This document shows, in pieces, positions 57,739 to 58,601 of a stretch of DNA of 58,601 bases; the first letter of the stretch is position 1, and every line of letters starts with the position of its first letter. The notes beneath the pieces are model-generated. The model saw only the letters and a list, made by a program, of their open reading frames with translations, did not search any database and had not been told where the DNA came from. Made by a program: the position numbers and the translations under genes. Origin of the DNA: an uncultured Chloroflexota bacterium (GTDB taxonomy: Bacteria > Chloroflexota > Limnocylindria > Limnocylindrales > CSP1-4); the NCBI GenBank assembly GCA_903928275.1, contig CAIYQJ010000155.1, forward strand, positions 1-58,601, given 5' to 3'.

Positions 57739-58485
57739 GTGGCTCACGCCGTGGCGGACGTCATGGGGACCACCGTCTCGATCGACGTGCGCGATCCGGA
57801 CGTGGAATCGTCGGTCGTCGAGGCCGCGATCGACGAGCTGCGAGCGATCGAGGCCCGGTTCAGCCCCTTCATCGCCGAGAGCGAGGTGAGCCGCTACGGC
57901 CGTGGCGAGGTCTCCGCCGCGGCGATGAGCGACGACCTCGCGGAGGTCCTCGCGGCCTGTGAGCGGCTCCGACACGACACGGGCGGCGCGTTCGATCCGT
58001 GGAGGCACCGCGATGACGGGCGGTTCGACCCGTCCGGGTACGTGAAGGGCTGGGCCGGCGACCGCGCCGCGGACGTGCTCGGCGCCGCCGGTGCCCGTCG
58101 CTTCTCGATCAACCTCGGTGGCGACGTCGCCTGCGCCGGCGAGCCGGAGGCCGGGCAGCCCTGGCGGGTGGGGATCCGTCACCCGGACGTGGCGGCGGAG
58201 GTCGTCCTCGTGCTCGGCGTCCGCGACGGCGCCGTCGCCACGAGCGGTCGCTACGAGCGGGGCGACCACGTGCGCGACGCGCGCGACGGCGCGGCCGCGG
58301 ACCACTGGGACTCGTTCACGGTGGTCGCCACGACGCTCACCGAGGCCGATGCCCTCGCGACCGCCGGACTCCTGCTCGGGCGCGACGGGCCGGCGTTCGT
58401 CGCCTCGCGCGGGGCCGAGACGGCCGCGATCCGCGACGGGCGACTCTTCACCAGCGCCGGGATCGATCGGATCAGGCTGCAGTAG
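57739..58485 (+). CDS. apbE: FAD:protein FMN transferase (ApbE)
   Basis: This 248-residue flavin transferase moves FMN from FAD to a Thr in target proteins. Motifs are MGTTVSID, the core GYVKGWAGDRAADVL, INLGGDVACAG and ATSGRYERG. No clear signal peptide or lipoprotein Cys is seen, which differs from many exported ApbE proteins, so it may act before export. The start is a GTG at 57739, 5 bp after the FMN-binding gene stop. Its neighbour is the obvious substrate. Confidence 0.92.
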   Translation: MAHAVADVMGTTVSIDVRDPDVESSVVEAAIDELRAIEARFSPFIAESEVSRYGRGEVSAAAMSDDLAEVLAACERLRHDTGGAFDPWRHRDDGRFDPSGYVKGWAGDRAADVLGAAGARRFSINLGGDVACAGEPEAGQPWRVGIRHPDVAAEVVLVLGVRDGAVATSGRYERGDHVRDARDGAAADHWDSFTVVATTLTEADALATAGLLLGRDGPAFVASRGAETAAIRDGRLFTSAGIDRIRLQ

Positions 58486-58513
58486 AGGCGGCGCGTCGGC
58501 GTCCGCGGTGGAT

Positions 58514-58552
58514 CGAGCGCCGGGACGCGCCCTCGGCGGGCCCGGGCGCTCG
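58514..58552. terminator. Hairpin between convergent genes
   Basis: Bases 58514-58524 and 58541-58552 form a GC-rich stem of about 11 bp with one bulge. It lies after apbE and before the end of a minus-strand gene, so it could terminate both. Confidence 0.4.
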
Positions 58553-58563
58553 GCAGTGAGCTG

Positions 58564-58601
58564 CTACGGCTGCTGGAGGCGCGTCGCCTCGGCCTCGTAG
58601 A
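58564..58601 (-). CDS. C-terminal fragment of a minus-strand gene, cut by the window edge
   Basis: A minus-strand frame enters at the edge and reads YEAEATRLQQP before TAG at 58564-58566. Only 12 codons are visible, so this is a weak call. No family can be named. Confidence 0.25.
   Translation of the reverse strand, partial: YEAEATRLQQP

Overview
The window is about 70% G+C and carries roughly 47 supported protein genes, one tRNA gene and several repeats and regulatory sites. Many genes lack a Shine-Dalgarno sequence and instead have a TANNNT hexamer 6-9 nt before the start codon, as in leaderless transcripts. Together with an F420-type luciferase-like oxidoreductase, a B12-dependent ribonucleotide reductase, a group 3b-type [NiFe] hydrogenase and GlgC, this suggests a high-GC Chloroflexota lineage (Limnocylindria/Ellin6529-like), with Actinobacteriota as the main alternative. 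That placement is inference. No phage, insertion sequence or CRISPR array was seen, so this looks like ordinary chromosome with a few mobile or selfish parts (an intein and a VapBC-like pair).

Layout. 1-836: fragment of a minus-strand gene, a structured and apparently non-coding minus-strand stretch (about 291-554) behind a promoter with twin palindromic operators, and a small membrane protein gene. 1050-8708: a minus-strand DNA-end-processing operon with a UvrD-type helicase fused to an Fe-S nuclease, an Mre11/SbcD-like phosphoesterase and a Rad50/SbcC-like ATPase. 8844-11797: DUF2252 protein, hydrogenase maturation protease, VapBC-like pair. 11997-16753: hydrogenase operon with a cyclic-nucleotide-binding-domain protein, a fused beta-gamma electron-transfer subunit, the small subunit and the large subunit. 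16763-19956: zinc alcohol dehydrogenase, FAD-linked oxidase and BioY. 20107-24460: ABC exporter-type ATPase and permease, and a secreted CAP-domain protein.

24670-28004: DhaK, DhaL, HAD phosphatase and class II aldolase form a four-gene sugar or polyol module ending in a strong hairpin. 28258-31167: tRNA-His(GTG), a family 31 glycosidase and a YdeI-like protein. 31214-34068: LLM oxidoreductase, a MalK-type ATPase and a Nudix hydrolase. 34089-43655: mostly minus-strand housekeeping genes (TPR protein, nicotinate phosphoribosyltransferase, YbjN-like protein, GlgC, M23 peptidase, prepilin peptidase, leucyl aminopeptidase, a coiled-coil protein and an NAD(P)-binding protein). 43760-50101: adenosine deaminase, HAD-IIA phosphatase, NYN nuclease, secreted tripeptidyl-aminopeptidase-like hydrolase, zinc-ribbon membrane protein and CcsB.

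50271-58485: NrdR-type boxes and a promoter precede an intein-containing nrdJ, then an orphan HEPN protein and a three-gene flavin electron-transfer module (ferric-reductase-like flavocytochrome, secreted FMN-binding protein and ApbE). Redox chemistry recurs: NAD(P)-linked hydrogenase, FAD oxidase, alcohol dehydrogenase, cytochrome c maturation and covalent flavin transfer. The features most worth follow-up are the structured RNA region at 291-554, the fused hydrogenase subunit, the flavin module, the six-copy 20-bp promoter repeat at 45853-45972, the intein, and the unassigned DhaKL-aldolase pathway.
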